Source: an uncultured Burkholderiales bacterium
Lineage (GTDB): Bacteria; Pseudomonadota; Gammaproteobacteria; Burkholderiales; Burkholderiaceae_C
Direction of reading: 5' to 3'
DNA length: 64,000 nt
NCBI GenBank assembly: GCA_903886485.1
Contig: CAISMH010000012.1
Location: 124,001 to 188,000 of the forward strand
The first letter of the stretch is position 1, and each line of letters begins with the position of its first letter. Positions 26,108 through 34,124 of this stretch are shown here, one piece after another. Both the position numbers and the translations under genes were made by a program. The notes beneath the pieces are model-generated. The model searched no databases and was not told the origin of the DNA. It worked only from the letters and a program-made list of their open reading frames with translations.

Positions 26108-27001
26108 ATGTCCGACCCCACGGGCCACAGCGCTGGCACACACTCTGCAACCTCCACCTCGGTGTGGAACTTTGCCAACGCCTTGTGGCGGGTGCGCAAG
26201 CCACGTCCGTTCGTGTTGGTGATTGAAGGTGAAGTGGGCCACGAAGGCACAGAGCCCACCGACTACCTGCACAACCAACTTCTCTTGCCCGAATGGCGCG
26301 AGGCTTTTTACCAAGTGGTAGATGCCACTGGTTTGGTGGTGTGCCTGAACGTCCACACCGAACACCCCACCTACCGCGACGTGCGCGGGCGCTCCAGCAA
26401 AGGGCGCCTGAGCCAAGGCGAGTATTACCACCACGACGGTTGCACAGGTCCCGTCAAACCGCGCTTTGTGGAAATACGTTGCCCCATCCAGCCGCAAACA
26501 CGCGGCGTGGCCACCGCCGTGGCACCACACCGCGATGTGGTCAAAGCCATGGTGCAGGTGCTGCCCGCCGAGTTAGCTGCCACAGCTGCATTGGCAGGTC
26601 TCGACATGAGCCTCGCGGCCATGAACCAAATGAACGATGCCGCACTCGACCACTTGCAAGGCCTTATCACTCGCACCGTGCGCAAAAAACTCAACGCCGA
26701 AGGCGCACGCAGCTACTTCCGCCAAGTGGATGCCGCTGCCAATGCCTACTTTGAACCTTGGGCCTTGGGCGAAAGCCGCTTCATTGCCAACGCGAACAAT
26801 GGCGTGACCATGCAACACCGCCGCGCCTACCAAACCCCACACACTGGCGGCGTGGCCAATGGCCACTTGGTCAAACGCTGGACCAATGAAGAACTGCTAC
26901 TGCCCGGCCAAGTGGTCAACCAAGCCTTGATTGCGGCGCTGTGCAGTGAAGAAGGTGATGAGGTGGATGGGGAGCGGGCTTGTTACCTTGGGGTGCATTG
27001 A
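26108..27001 (+). CDS. Unrecognised protein, possible Fe(II)/2-oxoglutarate dioxygenase
   Basis: A 297-residue soluble protein with no signal peptide. No family is certain. A possible facial triad is visible: His108-x-Asp110 in EYYHHDGC and His237 in GVTMQHRRAYQTP. Arg257 in HLVKRWTN lies 20 residues further on, as an Arg that binds 2-oxoglutarate would in TauD/TfdA-like enzymes. The segment FIANANNGVTMQHRR resembles the family's usual WDNR...H stretch. The overall sequence is otherwise unlike well-known members, so the reaction is unknown. It converges on ccdB with 7 nt between stops. Confidence 0.55.
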   Translation: MSDPTGHSAGTHSATSTSVWNFANALWRVRKPRPFVLVIEGEVGHEGTEPTDYLHNQLLLPEWREAFYQVVDATGLVVCLNVHTEHPTYRDVRGRSSKGRLSQGEYYHHDGCTGPVKPRFVEIRCPIQPQTRGVATAVAPHRDVVKAMVQVLPAELAATAALAGLDMSLAAMNQMNDAALDHLQGLITRTVRKKLNAEGARSYFRQVDAAANAYFEPWALGESRFIANANNGVTMQHRRAYQTPHTGGVANGHLVKRWTNEELLLPGQVVNQALIAALCSEEGDEVDGERACYLGVH

Positions 27002-27008
27002 TCACACA

Positions 27009-27332
27009 TCAATGCCAAGAACGCGTCAACAACTCATCTAAAGCATCTGCAATTTCTTGCCCGTTCTCGGCCAAGGAACCCACGCACTCACCCAGTTGAT
27101 CGAGTGCCACGGACACCATATCTAATGGGTGCAACACCAACACCACGCCACGCACTTTAAAGCTTGGATTCATGCGTGTGCCAGCAATGCTCGCAGGCAG
27201 CGCACTGCGCTTAACCAAGGGCACAACAACTCTGCGGCGATAGCCGTCAAACAAAGAAGACTGCACCACCACCACGTAAGGAATGGTGTCCTTCAATGGG
27301 CCTTTGTTTTTATGAAGATCGAACTGCGCCAT
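27009..27332 (-). CDS. ccdB: CcdB-family toxin
   Basis: A 107-residue protein starting MAQFDLHKN and containing YVVVVQSSLFDGYRRRVVVPL, the N-terminal beta-strands of CcdB, then LVLHPLDMVSV and a C-terminal helix ending TRSWH. CcdB toxins poison DNA gyrase and are neutralised by CcdA. The canonical C-terminal gyrase-binding Trp-Gly-Ile end is not exactly kept (a Trp is present as the penultimate residue), so target identity is inferred. The ATG overlaps the ccdA stop by one base (TGATG), the usual coupling in this operon. Confidence 0.8.
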   Translation of the reverse strand: MAQFDLHKNKGPLKDTIPYVVVVQSSLFDGYRRRVVVPLVKRSALPASIAGTRMNPSFKVRGVVLVLHPLDMVSVALDQLGECVGSLAENGQEIADALDELLTRSWH

Positions 27333-27589
27333 CAGAGTGTGGAGTGCTCGTCAGCAAATGAGCCGATTTGAGCATGCAAAGCATTCCAACTTGCCACAGC
27401 TTGGTCTGCCACCTGTTGGTGATTTGAACGTGCCTGCTTTTGTGCCACCACATAAGCCGTGAGCAACTCTTCAGCAGTCGCTGACAAATTAGAGGTGTAA
27501 TCTTTGAGGTCGGTGACCAAACTTTCACTCAAGGTGAGGTTAACCGGACGTTTTCGCGATGCGGGTTTGACTGTGTGAGTGCGTGGCAT
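27332..27589 (-). CDS. ccdA: CcdA-family antitoxin
   Basis: An 85-residue protein. The N-terminal part (KRPVNLTLSESLVTDLKDYT) is a ribbon-helix-helix DNA-binding domain. The C-terminus (AVASWNALHAQIGSFADEH) is the flexible CcdB-binding tail typical of CcdA. It should repress its own operon together with CcdB. ATG at 27589 is chosen as a GGGGG stretch lies just upstream; another in-frame ATG at 27601 would add four residues. Two palindromes at 27606-27643 sit directly upstream of the start and are the likely operators. Confidence 0.83.
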   Translation of the reverse strand: MPRTHTVKPASRKRPVNLTLSESLVTDLKDYTSNLSATAEELLTAYVVAQKQARSNHQQVADQAVASWNALHAQIGSFADEHSTL

Positions 27590-27605
27590 GTAAACCCCCA
27601 TGAAT

Positions 27606-27643
27606 GATGCGCATATTATGCGCATCAAATGACATGATGTCAT
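27606..27643 (-). promoter_or_regulatory. Candidate CcdAB operator palindromes
   Basis: Two adjacent inverted repeats lie directly upstream of ccdA. The first is GATGCGCAT-ATT-ATGCGCATC (perfect 9-bp arms, 27606-27626). The second is ATGACA-TGA-TGTCAT (perfect 6-bp arms, 27629-27643). Their place between the presumed promoter and the antitoxin start fits operators for the ribbon-helix-helix domain of CcdA. Binding itself is not shown. Confidence 0.6.
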
Positions 27644-27677
27644 GCCAAATCAAAAATAAGTTCCAAATCCAGCCCAT

Positions 27678-27712
27678 GAAAAAGCCGCCAACCTTTTTCA
27701 GGTTGGCGGCTT
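27678..27712 (-). terminator. Terminator of the aceE-aceF-lpdA operon
   Basis: A perfect 13-bp stem (AAGCCGCCAACCT at 27682-27694, AGGTTGGCGGCTT at 27700-27712) with a 5-nt loop, followed on the minus strand by a T-rich run. It begins 21 nt downstream of the lpdA stop. The AT-rich flanks on both sides could let it act in both directions. Confidence 0.85.
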
Positions 27713-27733
27713 CTTTGTTGAAAGCGCGAAGCG

Positions 27734-29578
27734 TTACTTCTTGCTAGGCGGCAAGTCCGTGCAGCTGCCATGCGCCACTTCTGCCGCCATGCCGATGCTT
27801 TCGCCCAGAGTGGGGTGTGGGTGGATGGTTTTGCCGATGTCCACCGCGTCTGCGCCCATTTCGATAGCCAGTGCAATCTCGCCAATCATGTCGCCCGCAT
27901 GCGTGCCCACCATGCCGCCACCCAAGATCTTGCCGTGGCCGTGGGCCTCAGGTGAATCGTCAAACAGCAGTTTGGTCACGCCTTCGTCGCGGCCGTTGGC
28001 AATGGCGCGGCCCGAGGCGCTCCAAGGGAACAAGCCCTTTTTGACCTTGATGCCTTGGGCTTTGGCTTGGTCTTCGGTCAAGCCCACCCAGGCCACTTCG
28101 GGGTCGGTGTAGGCCACGCTGGGGATGACGCGCGCGTTAAATGCCGCAGCAGCCAACTCTTTGTTGCCTTGCAATTCGCCCGCAATCACTTCAGCTGCCA
28201 CGTGTGCTTCGTGCACCGCTTTGTGCGCCAACATGGGCTGGCCCACGATGTCGCCAATGGCAAAGATGTGCGGCACGTTGGTGCGCATTTGTATGTCGAC
28301 GTTGATGAAGCCACGGTCGGTCACAGCCACGCCCGCTTTTTCAGCGGCGAGTTTTTTGCCATTGGGCGTACGGCCCACGGCTTGCAACACGAGGTCGTAC
28401 ACCTGCGGCGCGGGGGCTGTGCCGCCCTCTTCTGCGGGTGCAAACGTGACTTCAATGCCTTCGGGCAAAGCACGTGCGGACACGGACTTGGTCTTGAGCA
28501 TGATGTTGTCAAAGCGCTTGGCGTTCATCTTCTGCCAGATCTTCACCAAGTCGCGGTCCGCGCCTTGCATGAGGCCGTCCATCATTTCCACCACGTCCAG
28601 GCGTGCGCCCAGCGTGCTGTAAACGGTGCCCATCTCTAGGCCGATGATGCCGCCGCCGAGAATCAGCATGCGCTTGGGCACTTCTTTGAGCTCCAAAGCA
28701 CCGGTGCTGTCGACCACGCGTGGGTCGTTGGGCATGAAAGGCAAACGCACCGCTTGCGAGCCTGCCGCGATGATGGCGCGTTTGAACGCGATCACTTTTT
28801 TGCTGCCGGTGGTGGCTTGTGCTGAGCCGCTGGTCTCCGACACCTCGAGGTGGTTGGCACCCACGAATTGGCCCAAGCCGCGCACGGTCGTGACCTTGCG
28901 CATCTTGGCCATGGCAGCCAAGCCACCGGTGAGTTTGCCAATGACTTTTTCTTTGTGGCCGCGCAGCTTGTCGATGTTGACGGCGGGTGTCCCGAAGTCC
29001 ACACCGAGGTCAGCCATGTGCGCCACTTCGTCCATCACCGCTGCCACGTGCAGCAAAGCTTTGGAGGGGATGCAACCCACGTTCAAACACACGCCGCCCA
29101 AGGTGGCGTAGCGCTCGACGATGACCACGTTCAAGCCGAGGTCCGCGGCGCGGAACGCAGCCGAGTAACCGCCGGGGCCACCACCCAATACGAGCACATC
29201 GCACTCGATGTCGGCCACCCCTGCATAGTTCTCGCCGAAGGATGAGGCTGTGGGTGCGTGGACTGTAGCCACTGGGGCAGCGGCGGCTGGAGCGGCTGGA
29301 GCGGCTGCAGGAGCTGGCGCAGCTGGAGTGCTAGCCGCACCCTCTGCGTCCAGCACCAACACCACCGAGCCTTGCTTGACTTTGTCGCCAAGCTTGATCT
29401 TCAACTCTTTCACCACGCCCGCGTGTGACGATGGAATTTCCATTGACGCTTTGTCGGATTCGACGGTGATGAGCGATTGCTCTGCTTTGACGGTGTCGCC
29501 CACTTTGACCAGCAACTCAATCACGGCCACTTCGTCGAAGTCGCCGATGTCTGGAACTTGGATATCAATCATTGCCAT
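27734..29578 (-). CDS. lpdA: Dihydrolipoyl dehydrogenase (E3) with an N-terminal lipoyl domain
   Basis: A 614-residue E3 that reoxidises the dihydrolipoyl arms of pyruvate dehydrogenase with NAD+. Residues 1-80 form a lipoyl domain with the lipoylation Lys in [11 protein letters not shown], followed by an Ala/Pro-rich linker (about 82-112). The flavoprotein core has an FAD motif ([14 protein letters not shown]), the redox disulfide in [11 protein letters not shown], the NAD+ motif [12 protein letters not shown] and the C-terminal active-site His in HPHPTLGES. This lipoyl-E3 form is known from betaproteobacteria and Neisseria. The ATG at 29578 follows AAGGAAC. It is the last gene of the operon, 15 nt after aceF. 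Confidence 0.93.
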   Translation of the reverse strand: MAMIDIQVPDIGDFDEVAVIELLVKVGDTVKAEQSLITVESDKASMEIPSSHAGVVKELKIKLGDKVKQGSVVLVLDAEGAASTPAAPAPAAAPAAPAAAAPVATVHAPTASSFGENYAGVADIECDVLVLGGGPGGYSAAFRAADLGLNVVIVERYATLGGVCLNVGCIPSKALLHVAAVMDEVAHMADLGVDFGTPAVNIDKLRGHKEKVIGKLTGGLAAMAKMRKVTTVRGLGQFVGANHLEVSETSGSAQATTGSKKVIAFKRAIIAAGSQAVRLPFMPNDPRVVDSTGALELKEVPKRMLILGGGIIGLEMGTVYSTLGARLDVVEMMDGLMQGADRDLVKIWQKMNAKRFDNIMLKTKSVSARALPEGIEVTFAPAEEGGTAPAPQVYDLVLQAVGRTPNGKKLAAEKAGVAVTDRGFINVDIQMRTNVPHIFAIGDIVGQPMLAHKAVHEAHVAAEVIAGELQGNKELAAAAFNARVIPSVAYTDPEVAWVGLTEDQAKAQGIKVKKGLFPWSASGRAIANGRDEGVTKLLFDDSPEAHGHGKILGGGMVGTHAGDMIGEIALAIEMGADAVDIGKTIHPHPTLGESIGMAAEVAHGSCTDLPPSKK

Positions 29579-29593
29579 ATCAGTTCCTTGGAC

Positions 29594-31258
29594 TTAGAGC
29601 AACACGCGACGGAAGTCGCCGAGGATTTGACCGAGGTACGCATTGAAACGTGCCGCTGCGGCGCCGTCGATGACGCGGTGATCCCAGGTCAGCGACAGTG
29701 GCAACATCAAACGTGGCACAAATTCTTTGCCGTTCCACACAGGCTCCATGGTGCTCTTGCACACACCGAGGATGGCCACTTCGGGCGCGTTGATGATGGG
29801 CGTGAAGTACTTGCCACCAATGCCTCCAAGGCTAGAAATGGTGAAAGTGGCGCCAGTCATTTCTGCGGGGCCGAGTTTGCCGTCGCGCGCCTTCTTGGCC
29901 AGCTCTGACATTTCTTGGCTGATTTGCAGCACGCCTTTTTTATCGCAGTCGCGGATGACGGGCACCATCAAACCATTGGGCGTGTCAGCGGCAAAGCCAA
30001 TGTGCCAGTAGTTTTTGTAGACCAGTGCATCGCCGTCGAGTGAGCTGTTGAACTCTGGGTATTTCTTGAGCGCGGCCACACAAGCCTTGATCAAGAACGC
30101 CAGCATGGTGACTTTGATACCCGACTTCTCGTTCTCTTTGTTGGTCGAGACGCGGAAGGCTTCGAGGTCGGTGATGTCGCAATCGTCATGGTTGGTGACG
30201 GCAGGAATCATGATGGCGTTGCGCAACAAGTTGGCACCGCTGATCTTCTTGATACGGCCCATTTCTTTGCGCTCGATAGGACCGAACTTGGCAAAGTCCA
30301 CCTTCGGCCAAGGGATGAGCCCCAAGGCTGCACCATCGCCACCGGCAGAAGCGCCGCCCTTGGCTGCTTGAGCTTTGGTTTGGGTCGCGCCAGACATGAC
30401 GGCCTTGGTGAAGGCTTGCACATCGTTTTGGGTGATGCGGCCTTTAACGCCAGAGCCTTTGAGCTCTTCCAACGGCACACCGAGTTCGCGTGCAAACTTG
30501 CGCACCGAGGGAGATGCGTGTGGCAAGCCCAAAGTAGGCGCACCAGGTGCATGCGCAGGCGATGCCACAGCAGCGACAGCAGCAGCCACTGCGGTAGGCG
30601 CGGCGACAACAGCGGGCGCAGAAGCAACCACCGCAGAAGCGGCAGCAGCCACAGGTGCCGCCGCAGCAGATACGGCGCCTTCCAAGATGGCCAACAAGTC
30701 ACCAATGTTGACCGTGTCGCCCACTTTGACTTTCAGCTCTTTGAGCACGCCTGCGTGTGAGGATGGAATTTCCATCGACGCTTTGTCTGACTCCACGGTG
30801 ATGAGCGATTGCTCGACCTTGATGGTGTCACCGGGCTTGACGAACACTTCAATGACGGCCACATCTTTGAAGTCGCCAATGTCTGGCACATGAATTTCGA
30901 TGGGGCCCAATGCGCCCGATGTAGCAGCGGTGGCAACAGGCGCTGCGGCGGCAACGGGTGCAGGCGCAGCGGCGGCTACCGCAGCAGCTGCAGGCGCGGC
31001 GGCCGGAGCTGCGGCAGCACCAGCGGCTTCCACCACCAACACCACAGAGCCTTCTTTGACCTTGTCGCCCAAAGCCACTTTGAGCTCTTTGACCACACCG
31101 GCGGTGCTGGATGGAATTTCCATCGAGGCCTTGTCTGATTCAACAGTGATGAGCGACTGCTCCGCTTTGACGGTGTCACCCACTTTGACCAGCAGTTCAA
31201 TCACTGCGACTTCGTCGAAGTCGCCAATATCCGGGACTTTTACTTCTACCAATGCCAT
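29594..31258 (-). CDS. aceF: Pyruvate dehydrogenase E2, dihydrolipoyllysine-residue acetyltransferase
   Basis: A 554-residue E2 core of the pyruvate dehydrogenase complex. It has two lipoyl domains (about residues 1-76 and 118-190, each with the lipoylated Lys in [10 protein letters not shown]) joined by Ala/Pro-rich linkers. A peripheral-subunit-binding domain follows (about 255-285, PSVRKFARELGVPLEEL). The acetyltransferase domain ends with the active-site His527 and Asp531 in DHRVIDG. It moves the acetyl group from lipoate to CoA. Lipoyl domain 1 is almost identical to that of lpdA. It lies between aceE and lpdA with 15-nt gaps. Confidence 0.94.
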   Translation of the reverse strand: MALVEVKVPDIGDFDEVAVIELLVKVGDTVKAEQSLITVESDKASMEIPSSTAGVVKELKVALGDKVKEGSVVLVVEAAGAAAAPAAAPAAAAVAAAAPAPVAAAAPVATAATSGALGPIEIHVPDIGDFKDVAVIEVFVKPGDTIKVEQSLITVESDKASMEIPSSHAGVLKELKVKVGDTVNIGDLLAILEGAVSAAAAPVAAAASAVVASAPAVVAAPTAVAAAVAAVASPAHAPGAPTLGLPHASPSVRKFARELGVPLEELKGSGVKGRITQNDVQAFTKAVMSGATQTKAQAAKGGASAGGDGAALGLIPWPKVDFAKFGPIERKEMGRIKKISGANLLRNAIMIPAVTNHDDCDITDLEAFRVSTNKENEKSGIKVTMLAFLIKACVAALKKYPEFNSSLDGDALVYKNYWHIGFAADTPNGLMVPVIRDCDKKGVLQISQEMSELAKKARDGKLGPAEMTGATFTISSLGGIGGKYFTPIINAPEVAILGVCKSTMEPVWNGKEFVPRLMLPLSLTWDHRVIDGAAAARFNAYLGQILGDFRRVLL

Positions 31259-31273
31259 GTTGTGTCTCCCAGA

Positions 31274-33973
31274 TTAAGCGTACAGCGGGTTGATCTTGTC
31301 GACTTTGATGCCGTACTTTTTGATGGCCTCAGCCACTTTCTCAACGGGCACGGTGCCTTCTTCACTGAGGGCTTTGAGTGCGGCGACCACGATGTAGTGG
31401 CGGTTGACTTCAAAGTGCTCACGCAGCTTGCTGCGGAAGTCGGAGCGACCAAAGCCGTCCGTGCCCAACACTTTGTAGGTGCGGCCTTTGGGGATGAACG
31501 GACGAATCTGTTCGGCATAGGCCTTCATGTAGTCGGTCGATGCAACGACTGGACCGACGTACGGGTCCAACTGTGCAGTGACAAACGGCACTTTGGGTTT
31601 GTCGGTGGGGTGCAGCAAGTTGTAACGCTCGGCGTCTTGGCCATCGCGTGTGAGTTCGTTGAAACTTGGGCAGCTCCACACGTTGGCAGCGACACCCCAG
31701 TCCGCAGCGAGCAAGTCGCGAGCAGCGATGGATTCGCGCAAGATGGTGCCCGAGCCCAACAAGTTCACGCGGGGTGCCGTCTTCTTGCCCTCGCCTTGTT
31801 GCAGCAAGTACATGCCTTTGATGATTTGCTCTTCGGTGCCAGCTTTCAGGCCGGGCATGGCGTAGTTTTCGTTCAACAGCGTCAAGTAATAGAAGACGTT
31901 GTCTTGCTTCTCCACCATGCGCTTCAAACCGTGGTGCAGGATGACGCCAACTTCGTGGGCGAAGGTGGGGTCATACGACACGCAGTTGGGGATGGTGTTG
32001 GCCATGATGTGGCTGTGACCGTCTTCGTGCTGCAAGCCTTCGCCGTTCAAAGTGGTACGACCCGAGGTGCCGCCCAACAAGAAGCCGCGTGCTTGCATGT
32101 CGCCAGCCGCCCATGCCAAGTCACCAATGCGTTGGAAACCAAACATCGAGTAGTACACGTAGAACGGCACCATGATGCGGTTGCTGGTGGAGTAGCTGGT
32201 GGCCGCTGCAATCCAGCTCGACATGCCACCGGCTTCGTTGATGCCTTCTTGCAAGATTTGACCCGCCACGTCTTCCTTGTAGTACATCACTTGGTCTTTA
32301 TCGACCGGTGTGTATTGCTGACCAGCGGGGTTGTAAATACCGATTTGACGGAACAAACCTTCCATACCAAAGGTACGGGCTTCGTCCACCAAAATTGGCA
32401 CCACGCGTGGGCCCAAGGCTTGGTCACGCAAGAGCTGCGTGAGGAAGCGCACATAGGCTTGGGTGGTGGAGATTTCACGGCCTTCGGCGGTGGGCTCCAT
32501 CACCGATTTGAAAATGTCCAAGGCGGGCACGGTGAAGCTCTCATCGGCTTTTGTGCGACGGTGTGGCAAGTAGCCGCCCAAAGCCTTGCGGCGCTCGTGC
32601 AGGTAGCGCATCTCAGGCGTGTCGTCTGCGGGCTTGTAGAAAGGCACGTTGGCCAATTCGCTGTCTGGCACAGGGATGTTGAAGCGGTCGCGCATGTAGC
32701 GAATGTCTTCATCTGTGAGCTTCTTGGTTTGGTGCACGTTGTTCTTGCCCTCGCCCGCTTTGCCCATGCCAAAACCTTTGACGGTTTTGATCAGCAACAC
32801 CGTAGGTTGGTCTTTGTGGTTCACCGCTTCGTGATACGCCGCGTACACCTTTTGTGGGTCGTGACCACCACGCTTCAAAGCCCAAATTTCGTCGTCACTC
32901 ATGTGCGACACCATCTCGAGGGTGCGCGGATCGCGGCCGAAGAAATGTTTGCGCACATAAGCGCCGTCGTTGGCTTTGAACGCTTGGAAGTCGCCGTCCA
33001 AGGTGTCCATCATGATCTTGCGCAAGGCACCGTCTTTGTCGCGGGCCAAGAGCTTGTCCCACTCGCTGCCCCACAACAGCTTGATGACGTTCCAGCCGGA
33101 GCCACGGAATTCGCCTTCGAGCTCTTGCACGATCTTGCCGTTACCGCGCACAGGGCCGTCCAAGCGTTGCAAGTTGCAGTTGACCACGAAGATCAAGTTG
33201 TCGAGTTTTTCGCGCGCAGCCAAACCGATCGCACCCAAAGATTCGACTTCGTCCATCTCACCGTCGCCGCAGAACACCCAGACTTTGCGGTTTTCGGTGT
33301 TGGCAATGCCGCGCGCATGCAAATACTTCAAGAAGCGGGCTTGGTAAATGGCCATCAAGGGGCCCAAGCCCATCGACACGGTGGGGAATTGCCAAAACTC
33401 AGGCATGAGTTTGGGGTGTGGGTAGCTCGACAAACCTTTGCCGTCCACTTCTTGACGGAAGTTGAGCAACTGCTCTTCTGTCAGGCGGCCTTCCAAATAA
33501 GCACGGGCATAAACACCGGGTGACACGTGACCTTGGATGTACAAGCAGTCGCCACCGTGGTTTTCGTTTTCCGCATGCCAGAAGTGGTTGAAGCCCGCAC
33601 CAAACATGTGGGCTAACGATGCAAAGGAGCCAATGTGACCGCCGAGGTCACCGCCGTCTGCGGGGTTGTGGCGGTTGGCTTTGACCACCATGGCCATGGC
33701 GTTCCAGCGCATGTAGGCGCGCAGGCGTTCTTCGATTTCGATATTGCCAGGACAGTGCGCTTCTTGGTCAGGTTCGATGGTGTTGACATAACCCGTGGTG
33801 GCCGAGAACGGCATGTCGATGCTGCTCTCACGCGCGTGTTCCAACAACTGCTCTAACAAGAAGTGCGCACGCTCAGGCCCTTCAGATTGAATGACGGCGG
33901 ACAGCGCGTCCATCCATTCACGCGTTTCTTGGCTGTCCACGTCGGTGCGCAGATCGTTCGGTTGTGCTGACAT
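31274..33973 (-). CDS. aceE: Pyruvate dehydrogenase E1 component (homodimeric type)
   Basis: An 899-residue thiamine-diphosphate enzyme that decarboxylates pyruvate and acetylates the lipoyl arms of E2. Family features are MRWNAMAMVVKANR, LGGHIGSFASLAHMF, the thiamine motif beginning VFCGDGEMDE and ending in NCNLQRLDGPVRGN, and EDGHSHIMANTIPNC. The start at ATG 33973 has a strong GAGGAGA ribosome site; an upstream in-frame extension is not family-like. It is the first gene of aceE-aceF-lpdA and is divergent from the histidine kinase gene, with a shared control region at 33974-34124. Confidence 0.95.
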   Translation of the reverse strand: MSAQPNDLRTDVDSQETREWMDALSAVIQSEGPERAHFLLEQLLEHARESSIDMPFSATTGYVNTIEPDQEAHCPGNIEIEERLRAYMRWNAMAMVVKANRHNPADGGDLGGHIGSFASLAHMFGAGFNHFWHAENENHGGDCLYIQGHVSPGVYARAYLEGRLTEEQLLNFRQEVDGKGLSSYPHPKLMPEFWQFPTVSMGLGPLMAIYQARFLKYLHARGIANTENRKVWVFCGDGEMDEVESLGAIGLAAREKLDNLIFVVNCNLQRLDGPVRGNGKIVQELEGEFRGSGWNVIKLLWGSEWDKLLARDKDGALRKIMMDTLDGDFQAFKANDGAYVRKHFFGRDPRTLEMVSHMSDDEIWALKRGGHDPQKVYAAYHEAVNHKDQPTVLLIKTVKGFGMGKAGEGKNNVHQTKKLTDEDIRYMRDRFNIPVPDSELANVPFYKPADDTPEMRYLHERRKALGGYLPHRRTKADESFTVPALDIFKSVMEPTAEGREISTTQAYVRFLTQLLRDQALGPRVVPILVDEARTFGMEGLFRQIGIYNPAGQQYTPVDKDQVMYYKEDVAGQILQEGINEAGGMSSWIAAATSYSTSNRIMVPFYVYYSMFGFQRIGDLAWAAGDMQARGFLLGGTSGRTTLNGEGLQHEDGHSHIMANTIPNCVSYDPTFAHEVGVILHHGLKRMVEKQDNVFYYLTLLNENYAMPGLKAGTEEQIIKGMYLLQQGEGKKTAPRVNLLGSGTILRESIAARDLLAADWGVAANVWSCPSFNELTRDGQDAERYNLLHPTDKPKVPFVTAQLDPYVGPVVASTDYMKAYAEQIRPFIPKGRTYKVLGTDGFGRSDFRSKLREHFEVNRHYIVVAALKALSEEGTVPVEKVAEAIKKYGIKVDKINPLYA

Positions 33974-34032
33974 GCTTGTCTCCTCTTGTTGCACTGTTAT
34001 GACTCGAATGTACGAAGTTTCGCACAAAACTC

Positions 34033-34075
34033 TGAAATTTCAAATAGCGACGATCAATTTCTTATTGTGAAATTT
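34033..34075. promoter_or_regulatory. Repeated TGAAATTT motifs in the aceE/kinase intergenic region
   Basis: The octamer TGAAATTT occurs at 34033-34040 and again at 34068-34075, in direct orientation 35 nt apart. The first is part of the palindrome TGAAATTTCA. They lie in the 151-nt AT-rich gap between the divergent aceE and histidine kinase genes, so they could be operator half-sites or promoter parts. No regulator is identified. Confidence 0.3.
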
Positions 34076-34124
34076 AAAAGAGGCTGAGAGGGGCGGCACC
34101 TTGGCAGACATAAACTCTGCGCAC

